Assembly: GCF_900091575.1 (NCBI RefSeq)
Contig: NZ_FMCR01000003.1
Span: forward strand, 186,001 to 250,000
Direction: 5' to 3'
DNA length: 64,000 nucleotides
Source: Micromonospora saelicesensis
GTDB taxonomy: Bacteria > Actinomycetota > Actinomycetes > Mycobacteriales > Micromonosporaceae
Made by a program: the position numbers and the translations under genes. Within the stretch, counting starts at the first letter, position 1. The number at the start of each line of letters is the position of its first letter. The notes beneath the pieces are model-generated. The model did not search any database. It had not been told where the DNA came from and saw only the letters and a list, made by a program, of their open reading frames with translations. Positions 39,488-50,072 of the stretch are shown one piece after another.

Positions 39488-41287
39488 ATGGGCGGCGGAT
39501 CCTCGTGGCCCTCGCCCGGGGTCCGCCATCGTGCGGTCGGAGAGGAGCTTCGCGTGGCAGCCCGGACGCCGGTGCTCGAGACGTTCCCGGCGCTACGCGC
39601 CTGGCAGCGCAAGGCGCTGGTGGAGTACCTGCGTCGCCGTAGCGAGGACTTCACCGCGGTCGCCACGCCCGGCGCCGGCAAGACCACCTTCGCCCTGCGG
39701 ATCGCGGCCGAGTTGCTCGGTGACGGCACCGTGGAGGCGGTCACCGTGGTCGCCCCGACCGAGCACCTGAAGAACCAGTGGGCAGACGCTGCGGCCCGGG
39801 TGGGCATCCAACTCGACGCCGCCTTCCGCAACGCCGACCTGCACTCCGCGGCCGACTTCCACGGCGCGGTGGTCACCTACGCGCAGGTGGGGATGGCCCC
39901 GCAGGTGCACCGGCGACGCACCATGACCCGGCGCACCCTGGTCATCCTCGACGAGATCCACCACGCCGGCGACTCCCGGTCCTGGGGCGACGGCGTGAAG
40001 AACGCCTTCGAACCCGCCGTACGCCGGCTGATGCTCACCGGGACGCCGTTCCGCTCCGACGACAACCCGATCCCGTTCGTCAGCTACGAGCGGGGCGGAG
40101 ACGGGCTGCTGCGCTCCCGCGCCGACTCGGTGTACGGCTACTCCGACGCGCTGCGCGACGGCGTTGTCCGGCCGGTGCTCTTCCTGGCGTACTCCGGGGA
40201 GACCCGCTGGCGTACCAACGCGGGGGAGGAGCTGGCGGCCCGGCTGGGCGAGCCGATGACCCAGGACCTGGTGGCCCAGGCGTGGCGCACCGCCCTGGAC
40301 CCGGCCGGCGACTGGATGCCACAGGTGCTGCGGGCCGCCGACGCCCGACTCACCGTGCTGCGCAACGCGGGCATGGCCGACGCCGGTGGTCTGATCATCG
40401 CCACGGACCAGCAGACCGCCCGCTCGTACGCCAAGCTGATCGAGCAGGTGACCGGCGAGAAGGCCGCCGTGGTGCTCTCCGACGACCAGGGTGCGTCCGC
40501 CCGGATCGCGACGTTCGCGGCGTCCGACCAGCGGTGGCTGGTCGCGGTGCGGATGGTGTCCGAGGGGGTCGACATCCCGCGACTGGCGGTCGGGGTCTAC
40601 GCCACCAGCGCCAGTACGCCGCTCTACTTCGCCCAGGCGATCGGCCGGTTCGTGCGGGCCCGCCGACCCGGGGAGACCGCGTCGGTGTTCCTGCCCAGCG
40701 TGCCGCACCTGCTCGGGTTGGCCAGCGAGATGGAGACCGAGCGCGACCACGTCCTCGGTAAACCCAAGGAAGCCGACGGTTTCGACGACGACCTGTTGGA
40801 ACGCGCGCAGCGCGACGACCAGGCCAGCGGGGAGCTGGAAAAGCGGTTCGCGGCGCTCTCGGCCACCGCCGAGCTGGACCAGGTGATCTTCGACGGCGCG
40901 TCCTTCGGCACCGCGGCCCAGGCCGGCACCCCCGAGGAAGAGGAATACCTCGGCCTGCCCGGTCTGCTCACCGCCGACCAGGTTTCGCTGCTGCTGACCA
41001 AGCGCCAGGCCGCACAGCTCGCCGCCCAACGCCGTCGTACGGCCGACGGGGCCGCTCAGCCGGCCGCTGCGGCCACGGCAGCGCCACCCGCACCCATGAG
41101 CGCCGCCCAGCGTCGCGTGGCCCTCCGGCGCCAACTGAACGCTCTGGTGGCCGCCCGACACCACCGCACCGGTCAGCCGCACGGCAAGATCCATGCCGAG
41201 CTGCGCCGGCTCTGCGGCGGGCCGCCGAGCGCCCAGGCCACCATCGAGCAGCTTGAGGAACGCATCGCCACCGTGCAGACCCTCTAG
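39488..41287 (+). CDS. DEAD/DEAH box helicase
   Basis: 599 residues from ATG (MGGGSSWPSPGVRHRAVG) with GGAGG upstream. Motif I ATPGAGKTTFALRI (about residue 58), motif II ILDEIHHAGD (about 157), motif III LTGTPF, and helicase C motifs V-VI in VRMVSEGVDIPRLAVG and FAQAIGRFVRARRPGE (about 380). The C-terminal 100 residues (RQLNALVAARHHRTGQPHGKIHAELRRLCGG) form an extra domain found in actinobacterial homologues of this helicase. The natural substrate is unknown. It precedes the sigA block in opposite orientation. Confidence 0.9.
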   Translation: MGGGSSWPSPGVRHRAVGEELRVAARTPVLETFPALRAWQRKALVEYLRRRSEDFTAVATPGAGKTTFALRIAAELLGDGTVEAVTVVAPTEHLKNQWADAAARVGIQLDAAFRNADLHSAADFHGAVVTYAQVGMAPQVHRRRTMTRRTLVILDEIHHAGDSRSWGDGVKNAFEPAVRRLMLTGTPFRSDDNPIPFVSYERGGDGLLRSRADSVYGYSDALRDGVVRPVLFLAYSGETRWRTNAGEELAARLGEPMTQDLVAQAWRTALDPAGDWMPQVLRAADARLTVLRNAGMADAGGLIIATDQQTARSYAKLIEQVTGEKAAVVLSDDQGASARIATFAASDQRWLVAVRMVSEGVDIPRLAVGVYATSASTPLYFAQAIGRFVRARRPGETASVFLPSVPHLLGLASEMETERDHVLGKPKEADGFDDDLLERAQRDDQASGELEKRFAALSATAELDQVIFDGASFGTAAQAGTPEEEEYLGLPGLLTADQVSLLLTKRQAAQLAAQRRRTADGAAQPAAAATAAPPAPMSAAQRRVALRRQLNALVAARHHRTGQPHGKIHAELRRLCGGPPSAQATIEQLEERIATVQTL

Positions 41288-41424
41288 ACCCGCCCGGCTC
41301 CAGAGCCCGCCCAGCTCTAGACCCGCTCGGTCTCCGGACCCGCCCAGCCCCAGCTGGCTGGCTGGGGCGCCGAGGATTGCCTGCCCGGGACGGCCCCGGA
41401 TGGCCTCTGCGGGGTGTCTAGGGT

Positions 41425-41503
41425 CAAGATCGCGCAATATCCGGGATGTAGTGGCATCGGCGCGTCGGTGAGGCCACTACATCCTGGTTTGAGCACGATC
41501 TTG
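41425..41503. repeat. Long intergenic palindrome, family D
   Basis: Outer arms CAAGATCG/CGATCTTG (8 bases) and inner arms CCGGGATGTAGTGGC/GCCACTACATCCTGG (15 bases, one mismatch) enclose a 17-base loop. Ends with GATC resemble other long palindromes in this window (5329, 32717, 57878). Confidence 0.7.
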
Positions 41504-41564
41504 GCGCGGGGCGCGGGGCGCGGGGCGCGGGGCGCGGGGCGCGGGGCGCGGGGCGCGGGGCGCG
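41503..41564. repeat. Tandem repeat, 7-base unit GGCGCGG, 8.9 copies
   Basis: Eight complete GGCGCGG units and a partial ninth follow the family-D palindrome directly. Such slippage-prone arrays vary in copy number between strains. Confidence 0.9.
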
Positions 41565-41578
41565 TCGGACAGATAAAA

Positions 41579-41615
41579 GTCGGCCGGAGGCACCCTCGGG
41601 GTGCCTCCGGCCGAC
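41579..41615 (-). terminator. Rho-independent terminator of the DUF7455 gene
   Basis: Perfect 16-base arms GTCGGCCGGAGGCACC and complement, loop of 5. On the minus strand the hairpin is followed by a T-rich run (ACTTTTATCT), which makes a classical intrinsic terminator. Confidence 0.9.
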
Positions 41616-41632
41616 TATGTCGGTTTGCGGAT

Positions 41633-41866
41633 TTAGTTCGCCATCAGATCGGCGCCTCGCCAGCTGAAATCGGGCTCCGTTGCGAACCGCTCGGTGATCT
41701 TCACGAGATCCTCCGCGTACTTGTTCGCGTGGTGCCCGCAGAACACCAGCTCGCTCCCACCCGCCAGAGTGATCCGGAGCTTCCCGGCAGCATTGCAGCG
41801 GTCGCACCGTTCATCGGCGGCTGGGGGAGCCGCCGTCACGGGCGGCGGCGTGAGGGTCGGGGTCAT
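41633..41866 (-). CDS. DUF7455 family small protein
   Basis: 77 residues from ATG (MTPTLTPPPVTAAPPAADERCDRCNAAG) with GAGGAGG upstream. CDRCNAAGKLRI and LVFCGHHANKYAEDL give a Cys/His pair pattern likely to bind zinc. The N-terminus is Pro/Ala-rich. It lies beside the principal sigma gene, a conserved actinobacterial arrangement. Function unknown. Confidence 0.9.
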   Translation of the reverse strand: MTPTLTPPPVTAAPPAADERCDRCNAAGKLRITLAGGSELVFCGHHANKYAEDLVKITERFATEPDFSWRGADLMAN

Positions 41867-42053
41867 CGCCTTCCTCCTCTGGTCGTCACCGATGAACAAT
41901 CTCTTCGGTCGTTGCTCACCTATCGTGCAACACCCTTACTAGGCACTGCCTTCCCTGTGTGCCCGCGGGGGACCGAGGTCACACCTGGAAGGGACAGTGT
42001 GCCGTGCACCCAGGGTGCCACGTCAACGATCACATTCGTGCATCCGGACGATC

Positions 42054-42080
42054 ACCATCTGGTGTTGCACACCAGGTGGT
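42054..42080. terminator. Probable hairpin terminator downstream of sigA
   Basis: Arms ACCATCTGGTGT and ACACCAGGTGGT (12 bases, one mismatch) with a 3-base loop, 32 bases beyond the sigA stop on the minus strand. Confidence 0.6.
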
Positions 42081-42111
42081 CAAAACGACACGTTCGGTTG
42101 ACGAAACCCGC

Positions 42112-43716
<1,605 letters not shown>

Positions 43717-44382
43717 GAATGACCTTCCGGAGGCGAAGAGCGGGCACGGCGGGTTCGTCCAGCGCAGCGAGGGTTACCGTGCCGGGCGATGTGGTTGAGG
43801 GACCCTCGTGTCACGGTCCGGCCGGTGGTCGGCGGTCCGTGCCCCGTGGGCAGGGGTGAATTGTAACGCCGTCTGCGGCGATCATCCTGCTCCGCACCGC
43901 GTACCGCCGGTGGGGACCGTCGGTGGGGCGGAGATATGGGCTTCGCGGTAATGATAGCCGCGCGGCCGGCGAAGGGCTTCCGTCGTCGAGCCCGCTGGCG
44001 CGCAGATCGTGTCCGAACTGCCGTTTGAGCAGGCAGTACGAGGTCAACGTGGCGGTTGCGAGGGTGCGCGTGTGGATCACCGAGGTCGCTGTCGGTCCGG
44101 CCGGTGGCGTCCCCACCAGGTCGCGGTTGGGCAACGGTTGTGAGCCGAGCATGGACGGGGCGGTAAGCACTTAAGCGACATTACCAACCGAAAGGGGCAT
44201 ATTGGCGGAGGTCGGCCGCTCAAGCTGCGACGGCGTGCGGGTGCGCCCACCTCGCAGCGGATCCCAGGCGCCGAAGATCCTGGTCTGGTGCCGTCGTGCG
44301 GCGTCGGGAACGATGATCTTCGGAAGCCGGGTCGGTAGTTTCACCCACCCACATGCACCCGGAGTGCGGAAAGAGGCGAATC
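43717..44382. other. Long intergenic region between sigA and inositol monophosphatase genes
   Basis: 666 bases. Open frames here are Arg/Pro-rich and without homology I recognise. The promoters of both divergent genes must lie here. A weak 9-base inverted repeat (CCGAAGATC at 44271-44279 and its complement at 44315-44323) sits about 60 bases before the inositol monophosphatase start. I see no riboswitch. Confidence 0.5.
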
Positions 44383-45201
44383 ATGACCAACTCGGCCACG
44401 ACACCGTCGGAGCTGCTGACCATCGCGGTGGAGGTGGCTCGGGACGCGGCGGACACCGCGTACCGGATGCGCGCCGAGGGGGTCGTCGTCGCCGCCACCA
44501 AGAGCACCGTCACCGACGTGGTCACCGCCGCCGACCGGGCGGTGGAGCGGCAGATCCTCGACGCGTTGGCCGCACTTCGCCCGGACGACTCCGTGCTGGG
44601 TGAGGAGTACGGCGAGGGAGCTGCCGGCGCGACGCGCAGCGGTGTGCGCTGGATCGTCGACCCGATCGACGGCACTGTGAACTACCTGTACGGACTGCCG
44701 CACTCCGCGGTCTCGCTGGCCGCCGAGGTGGACGGGGTGGTGGTTGCCGGCGTGGTGCGCAACGTGAGCACCGGCGAGCAATGGACCGCCACAGCCGGCG
44801 GTGGGGCCTGGCGCGACGGTGTCCGGCTGCGGTGCTCCGGCGAGGTCGATCTGGGCCAGGCGCTGGTCGGCACCGGCTTCGGCTACGACGCCAGCCGTCG
44901 GGCGCACCAGGCGCAGGTGGTGGCCGGGCTGATCGCACACGTACGGGACATCCGCCGGCTCGGCGCCGCGGCTCTGGACCTCTGTCTGGTCGCCGAGGGG
45001 CGGCTCGACGCGTACTTCGAGAAGGGTCTTGCGGCCTGGGACCTGGCGGCTGGCGGGCTGGTGGCCGCCGAGGCGGGGGTGCGGGTCGCCGGCCTGGCCG
45101 GTCGGCCGCCAGGGCCGGATCTGGTGGTCGCGGCCCCGCCCGCGCTCTTCGCGCCGTTGCACGACCGGTTGGCCGCGCTGGACGCCGCCGGCGGCCCCTG
45201 A
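44383..45201 (+). CDS. Inositol monophosphatase family protein
   Basis: 272 residues from ATG (MTNSATTPSELLTIAVEV). The metal-binding phosphatase motifs are VLGEEYGEG, WIVDPIDGTVNYLYG (the DPIDGT signature, about residue 95) and the C-terminal WDLAAGGLVAAEAG with the catalytic WD. It is a Li+-sensitive Mg-dependent phosphatase; inositol, histidinol or fructose bisphosphate are possible substrates. In mycobacteria suhB (Rv2701c) holds the same place beside sigA. Confidence 0.93.
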   Translation: MTNSATTPSELLTIAVEVARDAADTAYRMRAEGVVVAATKSTVTDVVTAADRAVERQILDALAALRPDDSVLGEEYGEGAAGATRSGVRWIVDPIDGTVNYLYGLPHSAVSLAAEVDGVVVAGVVRNVSTGEQWTATAGGGAWRDGVRLRCSGEVDLGQALVGTGFGYDASRRAHQAQVVAGLIAHVRDIRRLGAAALDLCLVAEGRLDAYFEKGLAAWDLAAGGLVAAEAGVRVAGLAGRPPGPDLVVAAPPALFAPLHDRLAALDAAGGP

Positions 45202-45366
45202 CCGGCGGACCAGGTCTGCCGGCTTCGAGCGCCCGGCTCCGGCCTTCTGAGCGGCTGGTTCGAGCCTTTGAGCGGCCGGCTCCGGCCTTTTGAGCGGGTG
45301 CCTCTGGTCGGCGGACCAGGTTGGTGCCGGTCGCCGACCTGGCGCTGCGGTGGGCCGCTTACGCCG

Positions 45367-45894
45367 TCACTTGGCGGGTGGGGACGGGCAGGAGCCCTTG
45401 GGGGCCTCCGGCGGACCCGAGTCGCCGAGCGACTGGTTGACCTCGGTCGTGGTGGCGAGCTGCTGGAAGTTGTTGCCCAGCACCACGTCCACGATGTCGT
45501 CGGTGCGCTTCGGGTCGTAGCCCGGAGTGGCGTTGTTGAGGAAGTACGCCTGGAGCAGGTGCGCGGACCCGACGCCCTTCGGGCCGTACCGCAGCACCGC
45601 GACGCTGTTCACCTTCTTCTCGTTCCCGGTCTTCTTGACCTGGAACTGTCGGTTGCTGAACTCATCGGCGACGGTGTGGGCGAGGCCGGGCTGATCCGTG
45701 GCGTTGAACACGTTGATCTTGACGTCTTTGCGCTCGCGCAGGGTCAGATCCGCCAACGGCCAGCCCTCGGGGCAACCCGCCGCGGTGCCCACGTTGCCCT
45801 GGCTGTCGCGGACCACGGCCACGACGACGAAGACCAGGGCGATGATCGCCAGCAGGCCGACGACGACGAGTGCTCGCACGCGCGCAAAACTCAT
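45367..45894 (-). CDS. LytR C-terminal domain membrane protein (Cei-like)
   Basis: 175 residues. One membrane anchor lies at residues about 7-28 (VRALVVVGLLAIIALVFVVVAV), and the rest is extracytoplasmic. The LytR_C domain has VKINVFNATDQPGLAHTVADEF, VAVLRYGPKGVGSAHLLQAYF and DIVDVVLGNNFQQL. The mycobacterial Rv2700 (Cei, cell envelope integrity) has the same place and domain architecture. Envelope maintenance is inferred from that. The C-terminus is Pro/Gly-rich. Confidence 0.88.
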   Translation of the reverse strand: MSFARVRALVVVGLLAIIALVFVVVAVVRDSQGNVGTAAGCPEGWPLADLTLRERKDVKINVFNATDQPGLAHTVADEFSNRQFQVKKTGNEKKVNSVAVLRYGPKGVGSAHLLQAYFLNNATPGYDPKRTDDIVDVVLGNNFQQLATTTEVNQSLGDSGPPEAPKGSCPSPPAK

Positions 45895-46311
45895 CAGGGC
45901 ACTCCCCGGACCTCAGTGGGTGGTGGCGGCCAGGAACGATCGCTCAGGCCGCCGGCCGTCGAATACGCCGCTGAGGTTAACGGTTGTCCGGCCGTCGCGT
46001 GGAAACAGCCCGACATGCCGGCGCGCCGACCGCGAACCGGGTACTACTACCCCTATCTTCGTGTCGCCTGAATCACATTGGGAACAACTTCGCGTGCGGG
46101 GGCGTACATCTCAGCCGCAAGGGCGGTATACATGCCTCGCCCAAGGGGGGGTAAGGTTCCGCGCTCGCAGGGGAGTCGCCCCGGCGAGCTCGACCCGTTC
46201 GGTCCTCGGGTCGGGTGCCCGACACAAGTGGTGGCCGGCCAGCGGAACCGAAACAGCGTCGTCCGGCGTTACAACCGGAAGCGACAACATCGATATGGGA
46301 GAGTGAAACCG
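45895..46311. other. Divergent intergenic region before the DUF4193 gene
   Basis: 417 bases between the LytR_C start and the DUF4193 gene. An inverted repeat GGCG-TATACATGCCTCGCC-like stretch and TACTACTACCCC are visible, without assignable function. Promoters must be here. Confidence 0.4.
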
Positions 46312-46608
46312 ATGGCCACCGACTACGACGCCCCGCGTCGCGACGAGGTCGACCTCGGCGAGGACAGCCTGGAAGAGCTCAAGGCACGGCGCGTCGACTC
46401 ACAGTCGGGCGCGGTGGACGTCGACGAGGCCGAGGTGGCCGAGAGCTTTGAGCTGCCCGGTGCCGATCTGGCCGACGAGGAGCTCACGGTCAAGGTGCTT
46501 CCGATGCAGCAGGACGAGTTCCGGTGCGCCCGCTGCTTCCTGGTCCACCACCGTAGCCAGCTGGCGGTCGAGCGTAACGGCGAGCTGATCTGCCGCGAGT
46601 GCGTCTGA
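46312..46608 (+). CDS. DUF4193 family zinc-finger-like protein
   Basis: 98 residues from ATG (MATDYDAPRRDEVDLGEDSLEELKARR) with GGGAGAG upstream. An acidic N-terminal half leads to FRCARCFLVHHRSQLA and LICRECV, a CxxC-CxxC motif that likely binds zinc. The conserved MATDYDAPR start is a hallmark of this family. Function unknown. It lies between the LytR_C gene and the DUF3093/dut cluster, as in mycobacteria (Rv2699c position, from memory). Confidence 0.92.
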   Translation: MATDYDAPRRDEVDLGEDSLEELKARRVDSQSGAVDVDEAEVAESFELPGADLADEELTVKVLPMQQDEFRCARCFLVHHRSQLAVERNGELICRECV

Positions 46609-46620
46609 CAACCACAACAA

Positions 46621-46661
46621 CACCGGCGGCGGCCTCCTGAACGGGGTCGCCGCTGCCGGTG
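46621..46661 (+). terminator. Hairpin terminator after DUF4193
   Basis: Arms CACCGGCGGCGGC and GCCGCTGCCGGTG (13 bases, one mismatch), 12 bases past the stop codon. Confidence 0.7.
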
Positions 46662-46727
46662 TAGGCATGCGGCAGCGGTGGGTACCTGCTTGACTCGTAG
46701 CGGGTAGCCACAGCACCGGGAGGTCCG

Positions 46728-47606
46728 ATGAGCGATCGAGGCGGCACCACCGATGGCGGCACGGACGGCCTCGGCGCCACCCGTGCCACGGATGACCTTG
46801 ATGCCGCCCGTGGCGCGGATGACCCGGGTGCCGCCCGTGGCGCGGAAGACCTCGGTGCCACCGTCGCGGCGTTGACCGCGGACGACATCGCGCCGGCCCG
46901 ACGCCGTCAACTGCTGACCCGGATGGTCGGGCAGGCCCGTGCCCGGGGCATCTCCGACCTGTTCAAGCCGCGCGCCGCCGTGCGGTGGATGGTCGACACC
47001 GTCACCGAGATCGCCCCACACGTGCCCGTACGGGACCTGGACACGCTGCGCCAGCACTTCCCCGGCCTGGACGACGCCGCCCTGGCCGATCGGCTCATCC
47101 GTAACGCGTCGAGGACCACCGCCGCGATCGGCGCGGCCGGTGGGGGCGTCGCCGCCGTCGAGTGGGCGGTGGCCCCGACCCTGCTCTCCGCGCCGGTGCT
47201 GCTCGCCGCCGAGACCGTGGCCGTGGTGGCGGTGGAGCTGAAACTCGTCGGCGAACTGCACGAGATCCACGGCGTGGCACTACCGGCCGCCGGCAGCCAA
47301 CGGGCGGTCGCGCTGGTGCACTCCTGGGCCACTCAACGCGGCGTCAACCCGATGGTGCCCGGCGTGGGAGTGGGAGCGGTGCTCGGCACCGCCGCCCGCA
47401 AGGAGTTGCGGGACATGCTGCTGCGGCGTTTTGGTCGCAACCTCACCACGCTCGGGCCATTCCTGACCGGCGCGGCGGTGGCCAGCTTCCTCAACCGCCG
47501 GGCCACCCAGCAGATGGCCGACCAACTCCAGGTCGACCTGCGTCGGCGGGGCATCGCCCGGCCCGCGCCACCGGCGGCCCTCCCGGGCCCACCGACCGGC
47601 ACCTGA
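46728..47606 (+). CDS. Hypothetical membrane-associated protein with N-terminal repeats
   Basis: 292 residues. The N-terminal 50 residues are made of repeats of ARGADDPGA-type (DAARGADDPGAARGAEDLGA), encoded by near-identical 30-base units at 46788-46862. The middle is helical with LTRMVGQARARGISDLFKPRAAVRWMVD and DALADRLIRNASRTTAAIGAAGG. Two hydrophobic stretches (TLLSAPVLLAAETVAVVAVE, PGVGVGAVLGTAARKE) may be membrane-associated. The C-terminus is Pro-rich. I recognise no family with certainty; it may be related to EcsC-like proteins. It lies between DUF4193 and DUF3093. Confidence 0.6.
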   Translation: MSDRGGTTDGGTDGLGATRATDDLDAARGADDPGAARGAEDLGATVAALTADDIAPARRRQLLTRMVGQARARGISDLFKPRAAVRWMVDTVTEIAPHVPVRDLDTLRQHFPGLDDAALADRLIRNASRTTAAIGAAGGGVAAVEWAVAPTLLSAPVLLAAETVAVVAVELKLVGELHEIHGVALPAAGSQRAVALVHSWATQRGVNPMVPGVGVGAVLGTAARKELRDMLLRRFGRNLTTLGPFLTGAAVASFLNRRATQQMADQLQVDLRRRGIARPAPPAALPGPPTGT

Positions 47607-47709
47607 GCAGGCCCTCGCCGTCTCTTGACCGACCCATGCCGTCGGACCGGCTCCTGCGCGGGCCCATGCCGTCGTGGACCGGCTCCTGAGCCAGGCCTTC
47701 GGCGTCGGG

Positions 47710-48237
47710 TCAGCCCGGCTCGCCCGGCGTCGGGTGGGTAGCCGCGAGGGCGTCCCGCGCGCTCAGCACCGCCTCGGCCAGCTCGACCGGGTGGCGGGTG
47801 CTCACCACCCAGAACGGGGTCGGATCCGCGGGATCGTCGAGGATCACCTGCACGGCGCCGCCGATCCACGGTCGCTGCACCACGAAGGCGAGCGGGTCCG
47901 CGCCGACGCCGAGCACCTCACGTCGGCCGGCCACGTCCAGTGGCACCACGTCGGCCACGAAACGGACCGGCAGGCGGGCGTCGTCCACCCGCAGCTCGGC
48001 GTCGGCCACCCCGACCCGGATCCGGCCCAGCCACCACAGCCCGACGGCGGTGAGCGGCACCAGCACGGCGAACGGCAGCCAGGCGCGGACGCCGGAGGCA
48101 CCCATCCAGATCTCGACGGCCAGCAACGCGGCTGCCACCAGCCCGGCCAGCCACAGCCACCAGGGCAGATCCAGCCGCTCGGTGTACGCCGAGCGGGCGG
48201 CGACCGGCGGCTGATCGGCGGACGGGGAGGGCGACAT
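47710..48237 (-). CDS. DUF3093 domain-containing membrane protein
   Basis: 175 residues from ATG with AGGAG 5 bases upstream. Two membrane helices at about 28-48 ([21 protein letters not shown]) and 53-72 ([20 protein letters not shown]). The rest is a soluble domain with [39 protein letters not shown], typical of DUF3093. Function unknown. Divergent from dut, as in mycobacteria (Rv2698 next to dut, from memory). Confidence 0.9.
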   Translation of the reverse strand: MSPSPSADQPPVAARSAYTERLDLPWWLWLAGLVAAALLAVEIWMGASGVRAWLPFAVLVPLTAVGLWWLGRIRVGVADAELRVDDARLPVRFVADVVPLDVAGRREVLGVGADPLAFVVQRPWIGGAVQVILDDPADPTPFWVVSTRHPVELAEAVLSARDALAATHPTPGEPG

Positions 48238-48327
48238 GCTCACTCCTGCGAGGGTACGGCGCACGGCAGCTCGACGAACCGGCAGGATGGCAGGGTCACC
48301 CCGCGAACCGGACGGAAGAGGGGACCC

Positions 48328-48864
48328 GTGACCGACGTCGTACCCGTGCCCGTGCAGCTGCTCGACCCGGAGCTGCCGTTGCCCACGTACGCCCATCCCG
48401 GCGACGCCGGGGCCGACCTGGTGGCGGCCGCGGACGTGGAGCTGCCACCCGGCGGCCGTGCCCTGGTGCCCACCGGCGTGGCCATCGCGCTGCCGGAGGG
48501 GTACGTGGGACTGGTCCATCCCCGCTCCGGTCTGGCGGCCAGGCTCGGCGTGACGGTGCTCAACGCGCCCGGTACGGTCGACGCCGGCTACCGGGGTGAG
48601 ATCCTGGTCAACCTGATCAATCATGATCGGGATGTGCCGGCGAAGATCTCCCGCGGCGATCGGATCGCGCAGCTCGTGGTCCAGCAGGTCGCGCGGGCGC
48701 GGTTCGAGCCGGTGGTCGAGCTGCCCGCGTCCCGGCGCGGGACCGGTGGGCACGGGTCCACCGGTGGGCACGCCGGGCTGGTGCCGTCGCCGACGGGCCA
48801 GGACCGGGTCGAGCGGCGGCCGAGCGAGCCGGGCCGCGGGCAGACGGAAGAGGTGGCAGGGTGA
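48328..48864 (+). CDS. dut: Deoxyuridine 5'-triphosphate nucleotidohydrolase
   Basis: 178 residues from GTG with GAGGGGACCC upstream. The five dUTPase motifs are seen: [59 protein letters not shown], and the C-terminal [12 protein letters not shown] (flexible P-loop-like motif V). The enzyme hydrolyses dUTP to dUMP, protecting DNA from uracil and feeding dTMP synthesis. The last 35 residues are an Arg/Gly-rich extension beyond motif V. Upstream of DUF3710 with a 25-base gap. Confidence 0.96.
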   Translation: MTDVVPVPVQLLDPELPLPTYAHPGDAGADLVAAADVELPPGGRALVPTGVAIALPEGYVGLVHPRSGLAARLGVTVLNAPGTVDAGYRGEILVNLINHDRDVPAKISRGDRIAQLVVQQVARARFEPVVELPASRRGTGGHGSTGGHAGLVPSPTGQDRVERRPSEPGRGQTEEVAG

Positions 48865-48889
48865 GTGTGAACAGCGGAGGGCAGGCGCA

Positions 48890-49552
48890 GTGATCTTCTC
48901 CCGAAAGCGGGCCGACGCGGAGCGGCAGACCCGTGACGAGCGGGCCACCCAGGTCCCGGACCAGGGCGACGCGACGCCGACGCTGGAGCGCGGCCCGTAC
49001 GACATCTCCGAGAGCTACGACGACGTGCAGCGACTCGATCTGGGCAGCCTGCACATCCCGGCGATCGCCGACGTCGAGGTGCGGGTGCAGGCCGACCCGC
49101 AGGGTGTGGTCCAGCAGGTGGTGCTGGTGCACGGTGACAACGCGCTCCAGTTGGGCGTCTTCGCCGCCCCCCGGTCCGAGGGGATCTGGGACGAGGTGCG
49201 CGAGGAGATCCGGCAGTCGCTGCTCCGCGACGGCGCGAGCGCGCAGGAGGTCGCCGGCGAGTACGGCCCGGAGCTGCACGCCCAGGTGAACACCCCGGAC
49301 GGCCCGACGAACCTGCGGTTCGTCGGAATCGACGGGCCGCGCTGGATGGTCCGGGGCGTGTTCCAGGGTCCGGTGGCCACCGACCCGGCCATGGCCGGGC
49401 CGCTCGTCGAGTGCCTGGACGGCCTGGTGGTCGACCGTGGGCAGGAGGCGAAGCCGGTCCGCGAGCCGCTGCCGCTACGGCTGCCTCGGGAGATCGCCGA
49501 CCAGGCCGAGGCCGAGGCGGGCGACGCCGCCGCCGCGCCGCGGCAGGTCTGA
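48890..49552 (+). CDS. DUF3710 domain-containing protein
   Basis: 220 residues from GTG (VIFSRKRADAERQTRDE). Family pattern is RGPYDISESYDDVQRLDLGSLHIPA, QGVVQQVVLVHGDNALQLGVFAAPRSEGIWDEVREEIRQSLL and MVRGVFQGPVATDPAMAGPL. The Rv2696c homologue has the same order after dut. The function is unknown. The C-terminus is acidic. Confidence 0.92.
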   Translation: MIFSRKRADAERQTRDERATQVPDQGDATPTLERGPYDISESYDDVQRLDLGSLHIPAIADVEVRVQADPQGVVQQVVLVHGDNALQLGVFAAPRSEGIWDEVREEIRQSLLRDGASAQEVAGEYGPELHAQVNTPDGPTNLRFVGIDGPRWMVRGVFQGPVATDPAMAGPLVECLDGLVVDRGQEAKPVREPLPLRLPREIADQAEAEAGDAAAAPRQV

Positions 49553-49666
49553 CCCGCGCGCACCGGCCCGCCGGAACCAGCCCCGTCGGCGTACGCTGGC
49601 GGCACGGTTCCGGCGCCGCCGGGGCCGGCCGGGGACGGCGAGCGTGGAGAGGGTGACGCGGAGGTC

Positions 49667-50047
49667 ATGATGACCGACGAGGGCCGGGTGTCGCTGCGGC
49701 GCATCCTGCAGAGGTTCACCGCCAGCGAGGCCGAGATCGACGCGCAGGAGCTGCGTCGGGAGAGCGCCGAGTGCGGCGGAATCCCCGCCCAGCAGTGCTC
49801 CCGGGGTCAGGTGGTCTCGGTCGCCGGTCGGCTGCGCACGGTGGTCTACACGCCGCGCACCAATCTGCCCACCCTTGAGGCCGACCTGTACGACGGCAGT
49901 GACGTGGTGACCCTGGTCTGGCTGGGTCGACGGCACATCGCCGGGATCGAGCCGGGCCGGCATCTGACCGCCCGTGGGCGGGTGGCCGTGCGGGACGACC
50001 GCAAGGTCATCTACAACCCCTACTACGAGCTGGACTCGCCCAAGTGA
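49667..50047 (+). CDS. OB-fold nucleic-acid-binding domain protein
   Basis: 126 residues (an ATG one codon later is possible). After a helical N-terminus (SLRRILQRFTASEAEIDAQELRRES) comes an OB-fold: RGQVVSVAGRLRTVVYTPR, LEADLYDGSDVVTLVWLGRRHIAGIEPGRHLTARGRVAV. OB-fold proteins of this type are conserved in the dut neighbourhood of mycobacteria (Rv2694c). A nucleic-acid role is inferred from the fold. Confidence 0.9.
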   Translation: MMTDEGRVSLRRILQRFTASEAEIDAQELRRESAECGGIPAQQCSRGQVVSVAGRLRTVVYTPRTNLPTLEADLYDGSDVVTLVWLGRRHIAGIEPGRHLTARGRVAVRDDRKVIYNPYYELDSPK

Positions 50048-50072
50048 CGACACTGCGGACGGAAGGCCGGCG

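Larger units (their letters stand above)
41288..41632. other. Intergenic region between the helicase and DUF7455 gene
   Basis: 345 bases hold a family-D palindrome (41425-41503), an 8-9 copy 7-base tandem repeat (41503-41564) and a strong terminator (41579-41615). The first 130 bases after the helicase are C/G-rich and carry no clear element. Confidence 0.6.

Noticed and set aside
41503..41564. Repeat array as a CRISPR
   Set aside because: Units are only 7 bases with no spacers and no cas genes nearby.
43811..44174. Small open frames between sigA and the inositol monophosphatase gene
   Set aside because: No ribosome site of note, basic Arg/Pro-rich composition and no family resemblance; more likely non-coding.
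45202..45366. Possible short repeats GCTCCGGCCTTTTGAGCGG
   Set aside because: Two to three imperfect copies after the inositol monophosphatase stop; likely local duplication without a known function.
47620..47700. Direct repeat CCCATGCCGTCG...GACCGGCTCCTG around 47634-47690
   Set aside because: Two imperfect copies in the gap between two convergent genes; too short and too few to call a repeat family.
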